NCBI GenBank assembly: GCA_947427095.1
Contig: CANEGO010000004.1
Span: 1 to 64,000 of the forward strand
Direction: 5' to 3'
Length of the DNA: 64,000 nt
From: an uncultured Clostridium sp.
GTDB lineage: Bacteria > Bacillota_I > Bacilli_A > RF39 > UBA660
Below are positions 30,248 through 40,599 of the stretch, in pieces (position 1 is the first letter of the stretch; each line of letters begins with the position of its first letter). Made by a program: the position numbers and the translations under genes. The notes under the pieces are model-generated. The model was given only the letters and a program-made list of their open reading frames with translations, did not search any database and was not told the origin of the DNA.

Positions 30248-30325
30248 AATTAGCCTCCAAATACAAGATATTAATAATCATAAAAATATTATACCAAATA
30301 TTTAAAATATTTGGTATAAGTTTTA

Positions 30326-31045
30326 TTAATATTCTATTTTATTACTTTTATATTTCTTAAATAAGATAGCACTAATAATTCCGATTATTATAATTGGTAA
30401 TAGAAAACATAGAATAGTTAAGATCTTATCATTTCTCTTGTCATTTTTTATTTTTTCTTCAATATTTTTCCTATTTTCTTCTAATTTAGTTTTGTCTACC
30501 TTTAAATATAAGTTTTTGCTTCTTAAGCTATTTTCATCATAATACCAACTATACACATTGTCTTTTACTTCGTCAGCATTGTTTTCCTCTGCTGATACTG
30601 GAAGTTTAACTTTTAATTCAAGAGACTCAACATTAAACTTTTTTTCGTTTGAAGGTGCTGACACACTTTGATTCCCAACACTTTTTATTTCCATGTAATA
30701 TTCGTTTTCAGTACATTCTATGTTGTCATATAAATAAATTGTAAATAAACTATAATTTATGCTATCACAAATATTTTTACTTTTTTTTGTAAAGATAACA
30801 CTACTTGTATCTTTTTTTTCTTCAATATCATAATCATAATCTTTAAGTTTTATAACTGGATTATAATATTCTAAATAACTTTTAGCATATTCTTTAGAAG
30901 AATTAAAGTTCGAGGCCAATTCATTATCAAATAAAATATTTATTTTCTCATCTACCGTATAATCATAGTTAATATTTATATTAGCATTAACTTGACATCC
31001 TGTTAAAATAATAATAATTAATAAAAGTAATATCTTCTTTTTCAT
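30326..31045 (-). CDS. Putative lipoprotein with C-terminal TM
   Basis: Lipobox-like ILTGC at N-terminus; KILTILCFLLPIIIIGIISAILF near C-terminus. Confidence 0.7.
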   Translation of the reverse strand: MKKKILLLLIIIILTGCQVNANININYDYTVDEKINILFDNELASNFNSSKEYAKSYLEYYNPVIKLKDYDYDIEEKKDTSSVIFTKKSKNICDSINYSLFTIYLYDNIECTENEYYMEIKSVGNQSVSAPSNEKKFNVESLELKVKLPVSAEENNADEVKDNVYSWYYDENSLRSKNLYLKVDKTKLEENRKNIEEKIKNDKRNDKILTILCFLLPIIIIGIISAILFKKYKSNKIEY

Positions 31046-31065
31046 ATTTAACTTTATCTCCCTTT

Positions 31066-34000
31066 TTAATCTTCCAAGAAATACAGATATCCCTTTAACA
31101 TATAACCATTTGGATCACTGTAAAATTTATAAAATTCATCATACGAATTAAACTCCATTTTCCTATAAACTACACAACTAAAATCAGAATAATTCGAGCA
31201 ATAGGTTTGAGGATTTTTCTGTCTCCAACCCTCTGTAATAATTATTTTATCTTCAGAAACATACTCAACTACTGCAACATGTCCCCACTTTTTACCTGCT
31301 TCTGATTTTTGCGATGACATTCCAATAAAAGATCCGGCTTTTAGGTCCGCTATATTAGTACTACCAGAATAACCTTTATCGGCTGCACCATTAGGGTAAA
31401 AATCGGCTCCATTACCAGAGGTACTACTAACCCTATTATGATATTTATTATATTGTTTTTGAGTCAAACTACCGTTTTTATATAATTCATCTATTATTTC
31501 AGCTGCACGATTTTTTGCATACCAAGGGCATTCCCCCATCAATTTAGGAATACTTGGTCTAACAAACATTTTAGTTCCACCCCATTCACTAGATGTTGGC
31601 GCATGATCTCTTATGGTAAAATTATATGTTTCTGACTTAAATGAATTATGTCTTATAAACTTAGTAATTCTATCATCAGGTTGGGCTACAACATTACCAG
31701 TTATAGAATCTTCTAATATCCATCTGTTATCACCAGCATATATTCCTACAACCGTTTTATCCTCGGAATAGCCAATATCACCCATCAAAAGTTTATCTTG
31801 AGTAACTTCAAACCCTTGTGATATTATTACGTCTAAATTATTTGAATTGGTAAGATTATCTTCTATAACAGACCAATAAACCCAGTTTACAAATCCTACA
31901 CTTCCTAAACCTTTTTTATCTCTACCATTTATATCAGCTTCTACTTCAGTTCCAAAATTATTACCTTCAAACCCAGATACATCAGCAAGGCCACCTTCAT
32001 AATATGGTATTTTTCCAACCTGGTCCAAGCCAAAAGCAACAATTCTTGCCCTAGTAGCACTATAATTTGTACTTGCATTAGTACATACCTGCTCACCTCT
32101 AACCTGAATATTAGAAACATCTCCCTCAACGGTAGAAATAGAATAAGAACTATAAAACGTACTTAAAATTGATTTAAACTCTATTCCAGAATAATTTGGC
32201 AACTTTTCTTGATCCATACACTTACCAGCAGAACATCCTGCATAATAAGCAGTAGCTGCTGGTGATCCATCATTATTTACCACATAAACATCCTTAGATA
32301 AATTCCATGCCTCATTATATAATTCTTTTTGTTCATCAGATGCTGGGCCTCTGTTTGCCCCATGAAATAATCTTGTGTCATTTCCACGTTCATATCCATA
32401 ATGATCTTTTATATCTTCAGCATTACAACCCTTATCAACGTGACAAAAATCCTGATCAGCGGTGGACCAAAGCATCGGAATAACATAAGCTCCAGTAGCC
32501 TCATCAATCTTTATAGATCCAGTTCTTCTACTTAGTGTAAATGTTTTTGCGGCAACCATTTGAGCAGCTATTTGATTTACATCCTTATTCCCAGCTATTT
32601 CCTCATAAACAACGCCTTTAACATATTCTTCTAACGTCAAATAATTATCATAATAACTTTCTGAGCAAGATTTCATATTGCTACAACCAGGCTTTTTTAA
32701 ATCGACTAAAACATTTCCTTTTAAAAGATCTTGAGTTTCTATTTGACCGGCATCTAATAACGTTGAAGCACAAACCGCATTTTTATATACATAATTAACA
32801 AATAAATCTTTGTTATCATATAAGTCTTCTATTATTAAATTATATAATTCATCATTAGCGTTTGAACCAGCTGATTTAAACAAATCCTTATAACCATTAT
32901 AACCCGTTAAAATATCCTTATCATATCCCCAAGTATAACCACCATCATTTAAAAAATAATCGGTCTTAAGATAATTTTTAAAGTCCGCCTCATTAGAATC
33001 ATTTAAAGATTTTAGTACTTTTTTTAATCTTCTTCTCACTTTGCTTTTTCTAAGAGGATATAAATATGGATCATCTTCAGTGGTGTCGTCTTCTTGTTCC
33101 ACATCTTTATCATTCTTTTCTTCTTCTGTTAACTCTTCGGTATCTTCTGACTCAGAATTATCAGTTTCTTCACCCATATAACTAGTAACATTACCACTAT
33201 GTAAATTATCAAAATATGGATATAAAACGACCGACAAAGCAAGGGTTCCATCAGCGTTTGGATACGATGCAAATATATCCTCTAATTTTTCCAATGTTTT
33301 TTGATCAGTTTTGGAATATTGTGAATAATTATCATCTTCGTTAACGTCTCCACCAATCCCAGGAACTAAAACACAAACTAATACTATAATAAGGGCAATT
33401 ACTAATACAACTCCTACTACTATAGCACTCCATGGTAATGTTGATACAAATAGTTTAATTAATCCTTGGGCCGCTTTTGCCGCAACTTTGGCAGCAGCTT
33501 TGCCTGCCTTAGCTACAGCCTTACCGGCTTTTTTTGCTCCTTTAACCGCTTTTTTTCCTTTGTCTATAGCATTCTTTCCCTTATTTATTGCATTTTTTCC
33601 TTTATCTATAGCTTGTCCTAAATCACTATTTTTAAAGCCTTCCTTAGCCCCTTCTTTTGCCCTATTAGCCATGTTTTTAGCTCGATTTTTAGCCCCATTT
33701 TTAATTCTATCTTTTATGTTAGAATTTTTCATCCTATCTTTAGCATCTCTCATGCTTTTAGGGCGATTATTCCATGCATTTTTTACTTGTTCGCCTTTAT
33801 TTTTTAAATTTTCTGGAACTTGTTTTGCTTTATCCTTGATATCATTTACTTTATTTTTAGCATCATTATATTTATTTTTAATGTTTTCAGGGGCATTTTT
33901 TATTTTATCTGCTTTTTCCTTTAAACCATCTTTGGCATCATGAGCCTTTTCTTTTAAACTTTTTCTTTCCCCTAGATCATCATTTAGCGAATCTCCATAA

Positions 34001-34284
34001 TCAGAAATTGATTCATCCCCCACTCCTTGTGATGAATCAGGCTCCAAGCCATCAACACCTTCACTTGACGTATCAGACGGCATAGAAGAATCTACATTAT
34101 TATCAAACTCTTCATTAGCTCTTGCTGAACTATTAGCATTAGAATCATTAACGGAAAAATTAGAATTATTATTCATTTCTTTCATTTGATCCGGTTTAAC
34201 TTCTAACTCTATTTTTCCATCATCTATACTTAGATCTTCCATTTCAAATTCAAACTCATTATTTTTGTTATTACCTTGGTTCAT
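31066..34284 (-). CDS. Membrane-anchored cell-wall protein: basic N-terminus, TM, SpoIID-like, degenerate NlpC/P60-like, CHAP-like domains
   Basis: TLPWSAIVVGVVLVIALIIVLVCVLVPG TM; LTLEEYVKGVVYEEIAGNKDVNQIAAQMVAAKTFTLSR; GLGSVGFVNWVYW; GECPWYAKNRAAEIIDEL...WGHVAVVEYV. Confidence 0.8.
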   Translation of the reverse strand: MNQGNNKNNEFEFEMEDLSIDDGKIELEVKPDQMKEMNNNSNFSVNDSNANSSARANEEFDNNVDSSMPSDTSSEGVDGLEPDSSQGVGDESISDYGDSLNDDLGERKSLKEKAHDAKDGLKEKADKIKNAPENIKNKYNDAKNKVNDIKDKAKQVPENLKNKGEQVKNAWNNRPKSMRDAKDRMKNSNIKDRIKNGAKNRAKNMANRAKEGAKEGFKNSDLGQAIDKGKNAINKGKNAIDKGKKAVKGAKKAGKAVAKAGKAAAKVAAKAAQGLIKLFVSTLPWSAIVVGVVLVIALIIVLVCVLVPGIGGDVNEDDNYSQYSKTDQKTLEKLEDIFASYPNADGTLALSVVLYPYFDNLHSGNVTSYMGEETDNSESEDTEELTEEEKNDKDVEQEDDTTEDDPYLYPLRKSKVRRRLKKVLKSLNDSNEADFKNYLKTDYFLNDGGYTWGYDKDILTGYNGYKDLFKSAGSNANDELYNLIIEDLYDNKDLFVNYVYKNAVCASTLLDAGQIETQDLLKGNVLVDLKKPGCSNMKSCSESYYDNYLTLEEYVKGVVYEEIAGNKDVNQIAAQMVAAKTFTLSRRTGSIKIDEATGAYVIPMLWSTADQDFCHVDKGCNAEDIKDHYGYERGNDTRLFHGANRGPASDEQKELYNEAWNLSKDVYVVNNDGSPAATAYYAGCSAGKCMDQEKLPNYSGIEFKSILSTFYSSYSISTVEGDVSNIQVRGEQVCTNASTNYSATRARIVAFGLDQVGKIPYYEGGLADVSGFEGNNFGTEVEADINGRDKKGLGSVGFVNWVYWSVIEDNLTNSNNLDVIISQGFEVTQDKLLMGDIGYSEDKTVVGIYAGDNRWILEDSITGNVVAQPDDRITKFIRHNSFKSETYNFTIRDHAPTSSEWGGTKMFVRPSIPKLMGECPWYAKNRAAEIIDELYKNGSLTQKQYNKYHNRVSSTSGNGADFYPNGAADKGYSGSTNIADLKAGSFIGMSSQKSEAGKKWGHVAVVEYVSEDKIIITEGWRQKNPQTYCSNYSDFSCVVYRKMEFNSYDEFYKFYSDPNGYMLKGYLYFLED

Positions 34285-34358
34285 AAATACACCACCTACA
34301 TTTACATAACGTAATTATAACATATAGAAAAATAAAAAAAAAGATGCCAATAAGCATC

Positions 34359-36155
34359 TTATAGTCCTCCACCAGATCCAAACGAATCTAATTCAGCTTC
34401 GGTTAAAATTACATCTATTCTCATTCTACGGCTTCCACAAACAAGTAAAGCTTCACCTTGGTTATACTTCTTAATACTTTCCTTTTCTTGTTCATTTAAA
34501 TCTATTAATTGTGCTAAATCTTCAGCACCTTGTTTCTTTAATCCCATTACAAGATAATACGAAGCATTATCAAAGATTGCTTTACCTTGCGTTATAACTG
34601 ATGGATCAGCAAAATCACTTGGCTGTTGTGTGATTAAAAGTGTTCCACTATTATACTTTCTAGCACGTCTTTGAATTTGAGCTAAGAAATCAGCTCCTAT
34701 TGTATTATTACCAGATAATAATATATGAGCCTCATCAACCATCATAACGGTGTTTATAGATCTGTCTAAACAATGACTCCATGCATACTTTAATATGTTA
34801 AAGAATAATGCATTTCTAATGTTTTCATCAGCATTCATTAAATCCCTAATATTAAATACTATAAACTTAGTAGTTGGTCTTATCGTAGTATGACCATCAA
34901 AATAGAACTTTAACTCTTTTACAAGTGGCCTTATTTTTAATTCTAATCTTTCTAATATATCTCTTTCATGAGTCAATTGATCACCATAAGCCTCTAATCT
35001 TCTTACCAAGGTTTCATAAAGATCAGAAAACGTTGGATATTGTTCAGGTCTTAAATGTGAAAAATCAGTTTCAAATGATATACCAAAACGTTGATAAGTA
35101 AGTTGTGCCATTTCACTAAACATAGTAAGTACATCTTCCGTTATTGTAGGATCATAATACTTCATAAACGCCTTTAAAAATTGTAAAGTTTTAGTAAGAA
35201 CAGTATATCCTAAACCATCTTTTAATTCATCTTCATCTGCCTCTAAAATAACCTCAAGAGGATTTATCATACCAAATTCCCCGCCTTTACCAAGGTCAAT
35301 AAAATCACCTTGCATACGAGATACCATCTCTTCTAACTCACCTTCCGGATCTATACAAACGGTTTTATAACCATTTCTAATATAAGTCCTTAAAAGTAAC
35401 TTAGCAGCGGTAGATTTACCAGAACCAGTAGTACCTAGAATAATCATATTAGCATTATTTCTATTAAATTCTTTTCTTATTTGATATAAAAATTGATTAA
35501 ATAAAACTACACCTCCAGAAAAATCTGTTCCAAGAAGACATGATGGTCCTGGATCTTTTAAACTATCAAAGATAAACGGATACATCGCCGCAATGGTTGG
35601 AGAAGTAATTGGAGTTCCTATTTGTTCTTCAATATCTTGTTTAGGGAATATTGGAAGGATCGACTTAAGAACCTTTCTTTGTTCAAACCTAAGTGGGATT
35701 GCTCTTAATTCCATCGCAGATAGAAAATTTTTAATCTGTAATTTCTTTTGATCTAACTCCTCTTTACTATCAGCAGTTAATACTATGTGCATTTGAAAAT
35801 CAAATATTTTAGATTGATTAGTAGTAATCATCTGAATAAAGTCATTTAAAGAATCATAATCTTGCCTTAATTGCTCCTGAGCAGTTTTATCATTTTCCTT
35901 TTCATAGTTAGCTTTTAATTCAGCTAATTGTTTATTAAGCATCTTTGACATAACAGAAAAAGGAAGAGGAATATGTTTAATCACAACCTTAACACCAGGA
36001 TTGCTAGTTATGTTAGATAAAAAGCCTGGACTTATCCATTTGGGATATGAAATAACCGTTAAAATCGTACACCATTTATCACTAATTACAAACTCTGATG
36101 GTTTAAATTCTAAACCTTTAGGAGCAAGCTCTTTTTTTATGTTAATATTCGCCAT
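34359..36155 (-). CDS. VirB4/TrsE-type T4SS ATPase
   Basis: ANMIILGTTGSGKSTAAKLLLRTYIRNGYKTVCIDPEGEL ... MMVDEAHILLS ... RRARKYNSGTLLITQQPSDF. Confidence 0.93.
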   Translation of the reverse strand: MANINIKKELAPKGLEFKPSEFVISDKWCTILTVISYPKWISPGFLSNITSNPGVKVVIKHIPLPFSVMSKMLNKQLAELKANYEKENDKTAQEQLRQDYDSLNDFIQMITTNQSKIFDFQMHIVLTADSKEELDQKKLQIKNFLSAMELRAIPLRFEQRKVLKSILPIFPKQDIEEQIGTPITSPTIAAMYPFIFDSLKDPGPSCLLGTDFSGGVVLFNQFLYQIRKEFNRNNANMIILGTTGSGKSTAAKLLLRTYIRNGYKTVCIDPEGELEEMVSRMQGDFIDLGKGGEFGMINPLEVILEADEDELKDGLGYTVLTKTLQFLKAFMKYYDPTITEDVLTMFSEMAQLTYQRFGISFETDFSHLRPEQYPTFSDLYETLVRRLEAYGDQLTHERDILERLELKIRPLVKELKFYFDGHTTIRPTTKFIVFNIRDLMNADENIRNALFFNILKYAWSHCLDRSINTVMMVDEAHILLSGNNTIGADFLAQIQRRARKYNSGTLLITQQPSDFADPSVITQGKAIFDNASYYLVMGLKKQGAEDLAQLIDLNEQEKESIKKYNQGEALLVCGSRRMRIDVILTEAELDSFGSGGGL

Positions 36156-36736
36156 TATGCCAACACCGTCCCAAACTCAGTTTTATCTCCACCATTTAAG
36201 AAGTTATCTAATATACTTCTTAAATCATCATTATTAGCTTGACTAGAAGATAGTCCAGCATTAGCAAGACCATTTATCATAAGTCTTATCTTCTTTTGAA
36301 TCATCTCAACGTTTTTGTCTTTAAATAAGAAGTAAAACTCAACGTCAGAAACATCATCATTAAAATCATCAGCCTTACTTAAATCTTGATTAATAAGCTT
36401 TCTTATAACAGGATTTTGAGCTTGATTATACATCATTTGAAGCTCTGCTATATAAACAGATATATCAACTGGTCTATCAGCTATAACAAGCCAAAATTCA
36501 AAATCTAAAGTGTTATAGAAATCTTTTAAACTATCTATAACATTAAACTGCTCATTCTCCTCCATTATAAATATGTTTTTAGGAGCTACCTTAACGCCCG
36601 CAACCTTAAACCCACTATCAAGCTCTATCATGTTATTAATAATTGCTTTTACAGGAACAAAGCTTTCCGTAGTTCCACTAGTCTTTGTACTCATTCTTAG
36701 CACACCACCCTTTCCATGTAAGTTCGTTTTTATCAA
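36155..36736 (-). CDS. T4SS-associated protein (TraC/VirB4 N-terminal-like); start possibly 36694
   Basis: Position between PrgI-like and VirB4; VPVKAIINNMIELDSG...WLVIADRPVDISVYIAELQ. Confidence 0.6.
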   Translation of the reverse strand: MIKTNLHGKGGVLRMSTKTSGTTESFVPVKAIINNMIELDSGFKVAGVKVAPKNIFIMEENEQFNVIDSLKDFYNTLDFEFWLVIADRPVDISVYIAELQMMYNQAQNPVIRKLINQDLSKADDFNDDVSDVEFYFLFKDKNVEMIQKKIRLMINGLANAGLSSSQANNDDLRSILDNFLNGGDKTEFGTVLA

Positions 36737-36992
36737 CGAAATAAAATTTATAAATATTAGTTAAAACACATAATACGTTATGATAATTAGGTATTGGCAT
36801 TACCAAAAAAGCACAAGAAAGAAATGGAAAGAGAACAAATATTCCACCAATTAAATTATCTGGTTGAAATATTAAAAATAATATAAACGTAACTACTGCA
36901 CCACAACTTGCTATACCCAAATCAATCGGTCTAAACACGTTAAATATCAACTGTCCTTTTTTAGAATTAGCCGCTATTAAATATTGATTCAT
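36678..36992 (-). CDS. PrgI/VirB3-like membrane protein
   Basis: Two adjacent TM segments, FRPIDLGIASCGAVVTFILFLIF, operon position upstream of VirB4. Confidence 0.7.
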   Translation of the reverse strand: MNQYLIAANSKKGQLIFNVFRPIDLGIASCGAVVTFILFLIFQPDNLIGGIFVLFPFLSCAFLVMPIPNYHNVLCVLTNIYKFYFVDKNELTWKGWCAKNEYKD

Positions 36993-37007
36993 ATATTATT
37001 CCCCTTT

Positions 37008-39497
37008 CTATTTCTTTTCTTCGCTTGGTTTTTTAATACCTTCTAAAACCTTATCGAGCTTTGATGATGCAATCGCAAGCATTTGCTCTTTTTCGGTAAC
37101 TGTACTACCTTCTATAGCATTAACAATAGGTTTAAGGCTTGTAATAGTTTCTTGTAATTGATCCATACTATCTCTAATTGAAGCAGCTTGCTTTTCTGAA
37201 TAATCATAATCTTCCGAAAGCTTGCTTAACTCTGAAAGTTTTTGACTAAGTATTTTTTGTTCATCAGCGCTAGCTAAATCAAATCGATCATTTATATCAC
37301 GAATAGATTTTTTAATTCCTGACATAGAACTTGTATCAAGCGTAATATTAGCAGCACTCAAAGCACTAGATATAGCCGAAGGCAAAGAACTAGATAAAGC
37401 TGACGCAATTGCTTGAGCATTCTGAGCAACAGTATTTTGAGTATTAAGAACACCTTGATATGCATTAGCTTGTTGCATATATTGCTCTTGAGAGTGTGAT
37501 GAATTTGCAAGTGCATTACTTTGATATGTATTAAACATTTTTTGAAGATTTTCAGCTCCGCCAGTTCCACCTACATATAAGCTTTTAGTTAAGTCTTCTA
37601 TTTTCATGTCTTTATCTCCGATTTTACAAGAAATAATAGTTCCTTCGCTATCCTTTTGATAAGAATCTCTTATATCCTTCATTTCGTTAGGGGGCACATT
37701 GTTTGTTGCACAATATTGTGCTATTAGAGCCTCTTCTGGTGATGAAGCACCATATTTTCTAAATAATTTAACAGCATCCCCGTTACCTTCAACGATTTTT
37801 CCTTCACCTAAACCAGCATCAAATCTTCCACCAGAATGAAATTTTGCGTTTTTAGCATCTTCAATATCTTTTCTCCTTTTATATAAATCATTAGGATCTC
37901 CAAAGGTCCCCTCCAATTTTTCTGGTATATCTCTCATAAATTTGCCAAACTTAGTTTCAGGTTTTTCAAAAGCCAAATGTGAAGCCTCGTTTTTAACAGC
38001 TCCTTTGCTGTCTTTAAGTGCTCCTTTTAAATCACTCGCATTTAATCCAACTTTACCACCAATTATAACCCCAGTAGCTGCTGCAGCGAATGGTTTTCCT
38101 AGAGCATTTTTTAATCCACCCTTTCCAGTTAAATTTGCCCCTTCATTTCGATAAGCTTCTTTTCTTGCCTGATGTAATTGTTTTCTTTGACTGAAATAGC
38201 CACCAGAATATCCTTGTCTTTTTTCTCTTCCTTGTTTACCGTGAGTCAAACCTTTATCTTCTCTAATTTTCTTCCTTTGAGCTCTCATGTCTTGAGCATT
38301 TTTATGCATTAATCCTGCTGCTCCTCTAGCTGCTCCCGCAGCTGCATGTCCTGCCTTAGTAAGCGCTCCTCCAATAAGTGCAGCACTTCCAAGTTTCTTT
38401 CCTATTCCAAGTTCTCCTACTCCGCCTTCAACACCAATCATATCTCCTATCCATTTAGGAGCCTTTTTAGCAAATATCAAGATAGCAATAAGAATAGTAA
38501 GTGTTCCCATCGCTCCCATTCCAAAGTTTATATCTTTAATTAACGATATAAGCAACAGCATAATTGCAACTATAGCTAATTTTATAAATAGACTGGCAAA
38601 AGTTTTTCCTACCGTTGTAAGCCATTTGTGAAATGGACCAGATTTAGCAGATTTTGGATCAATATATGTAACTATAAATAACGGTGCTAGTATTTCAAGA
38701 ACAGCCAGTTCCACGGCCCTAACTCCTATATCAATTGCAAAACTATAAAGTATATAAGCTAAGAATATACCAACAGCAAACACTATTATATAACTATATT
38801 CATAAACATACACTGTTTCAGTCTCTCCATCTCCATCTTCATCAAACTTAACAGTTGTACCAATGTATTTACTTAACAAACTAAATTTAACATCAGAATC
38901 CGAACTATCCATCATTTTATAGTAATCTTTTATTGCTGTTTTACATTTATCATTACACGCAGAATCAAAAGTATAGTTATCATTATCGTCAGCATCACCT
39001 TCGCTTGTTTTTTCGCCAAGATCATAATTTGGATGGACAAGAGCATATATTGCAGTTTTCTTCATCATATATCCAGGATTAGTAGATTTAATATCCACGT
39101 CACTATTTAGAAAAATTTTATTTATATAATTTTTTTCAACAATTACGCTTTGAAGCTGATAAATTTCTCTAAAAGCCATTGGTGTAAATATTAAAAAAAC
39201 AAACATAATTATTAAATTCTTCAAAATAGAGCCAAAACCATTTTCCTTATCGGTTAATTTATCTGGACTAATCATTGCATTTACTAATAACATTGCTATT
39301 CTAAACAATGCAAATATACCAATTACAACATACGTATTATTCATTATTTTAATAATAGCGGTTTCATTAAATATAGTTCCACTTGCAATTGAATATATCA
39401 AATTATAAGCATTGTCTACCAACCCATAAGCAATATTATCTAGTGCTATAAGTATCACTCTAGGGATTGATAACCAACTAAAAAGTATTTCTGTCAT
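37008..39497 (-). CDS. VirB6/TrbL-like polytopic membrane protein
   Basis: 829 aa, multiple TM (VELAVLEILAPLFIVTYID; FASLFIKLAIVAIMLLLISLI), long Ala/Gly-rich C-terminus, operon context. Confidence 0.75.
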   Translation of the reverse strand: MTEILFSWLSIPRVILIALDNIAYGLVDNAYNLIYSIASGTIFNETAIIKIMNNTYVVIGIFALFRIAMLLVNAMISPDKLTDKENGFGSILKNLIIMFVFLIFTPMAFREIYQLQSVIVEKNYINKIFLNSDVDIKSTNPGYMMKKTAIYALVHPNYDLGEKTSEGDADDNDNYTFDSACNDKCKTAIKDYYKMMDSSDSDVKFSLLSKYIGTTVKFDEDGDGETETVYVYEYSYIIVFAVGIFLAYILYSFAIDIGVRAVELAVLEILAPLFIVTYIDPKSAKSGPFHKWLTTVGKTFASLFIKLAIVAIMLLLISLIKDINFGMGAMGTLTILIAILIFAKKAPKWIGDMIGVEGGVGELGIGKKLGSAALIGGALTKAGHAAAGAARGAAGLMHKNAQDMRAQRKKIREDKGLTHGKQGREKRQGYSGGYFSQRKQLHQARKEAYRNEGANLTGKGGLKNALGKPFAAAATGVIIGGKVGLNASDLKGALKDSKGAVKNEASHLAFEKPETKFGKFMRDIPEKLEGTFGDPNDLYKRRKDIEDAKNAKFHSGGRFDAGLGEGKIVEGNGDAVKLFRKYGASSPEEALIAQYCATNNVPPNEMKDIRDSYQKDSEGTIISCKIGDKDMKIEDLTKSLYVGGTGGAENLQKMFNTYQSNALANSSHSQEQYMQQANAYQGVLNTQNTVAQNAQAIASALSSSLPSAISSALSAANITLDTSSMSGIKKSIRDINDRFDLASADEQKILSQKLSELSKLSEDYDYSEKQAASIRDSMDQLQETITSLKPIVNAIEGSTVTEKEQMLAIASSKLDKVLEGIKKPSEEKK

Positions 39498-39506
39498 AAA
39501 ATCCTC

Positions 39507-40502
39507 CTAAAAACACAATTGTAAACCAAACCATCCAAAAATAACTTCCAAAAGCCACGGTAACGCAAGTAGCAAAATACCTGCAATAACTCGTTTAATC
39601 GCATCATTTGAACTTTTTTTCACGGAATCCGCATCTCCCAATGACATAGCCTTTATAAAATCAATTGTAATCATAACAATAAGTAGTATTGGAGTTAAAA
39701 ACATTACCCATTTCCAATATTTTTCTATAAGATTCTTTAAATCATTATCACACGAATTATTAACAATATCATCAATATTTTTCTTGCCTGTACCAATAAA
39801 ATCTTTATCATCTAAACCTTCTAATCTTTCAACTTTTTCTGAAACAGTTTTATCTTGTGTATCTTCTTTAACATTTTCGGCAGTAGAACCCGCTACCTCT
39901 TCTTTAAATGTCTCTTTCAAATCTTTTTTTTCAGTGGCCTGAGTGATTTTTCCTACAGTAGCCGGTGTCACTTCCATACTAAATGTATTACCGTCCGTTT
40001 TATTACTGCGTTTTTTTGTATAAGATACCAATTTAAGAACTAAATTAGGATCTTGTGTGCCATCATACTTATCAATAATAATTTTTAAAGTAGCATTACC
40101 TTCACTATCTTTTATATTCCCAAGATTATCACCGACTACAAAAGGGCCACAAGTTTCATTAGTTTTACTGTCATAAACATAAGCCTCAACCTTATTTACT
40201 AAATAATTTGAGTTAGCTCTAGCCTCAAAAAAAGCCTCGCTTTTTCCACTCTCATTTGCTTTAAGTTGTATTTTTCTTATTTTACTCCTATCAGAGCCAA
40301 CGAAAATACCACCATATTCACTCCCATCATTATCATTTTCATTATTAGTTCCGACAGCAGTCACTTGTGCACTTCCAGTTAAACTTTTACATGAAATGCT
40401 AACAGGAGTTAAATTAATCTCATTTTGCTTTCCAACAACTTTAATTGGTATTAACATAAATAACGAAATTACTACTAATACTACCATAAACTTTTTTTTC
40501 AT
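39507..40502 (-). CDS. Secreted/membrane protein with C-terminal VirB2/pilin-like two-TM module
   Basis: Signal peptide; C-term WKWVMFLTPILLIVMITIDFIKAMSLGDADSVKKSSNDAIKRVIAGILLLALPWLLEVIFGWFG resembles 40600..40968. Confidence 0.65.
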   Translation of the reverse strand: MKKKFMVVLVVISLFMLIPIKVVGKQNEINLTPVSISCKSLTGSAQVTAVGTNNENDNDGSEYGGIFVGSDRSKIRKIQLKANESGKSEAFFEARANSNYLVNKVEAYVYDSKTNETCGPFVVGDNLGNIKDSEGNATLKIIIDKYDGTQDPNLVLKLVSYTKKRSNKTDGNTFSMEVTPATVGKITQATEKKDLKETFKEEVAGSTAENVKEDTQDKTVSEKVERLEGLDDKDFIGTGKKNIDDIVNNSCDNDLKNLIEKYWKWVMFLTPILLIVMITIDFIKAMSLGDADSVKKSSNDAIKRVIAGILLLALPWLLEVIFGWFGLQLCF

Positions 40503-40599
40503 AAAACACCTCTACATACTATATATCCACTTTAACATATACTCATAATAACATTTTTTAAATAAAAAAAAAACCTTTTTAGGTTTTTTTATAAACATT

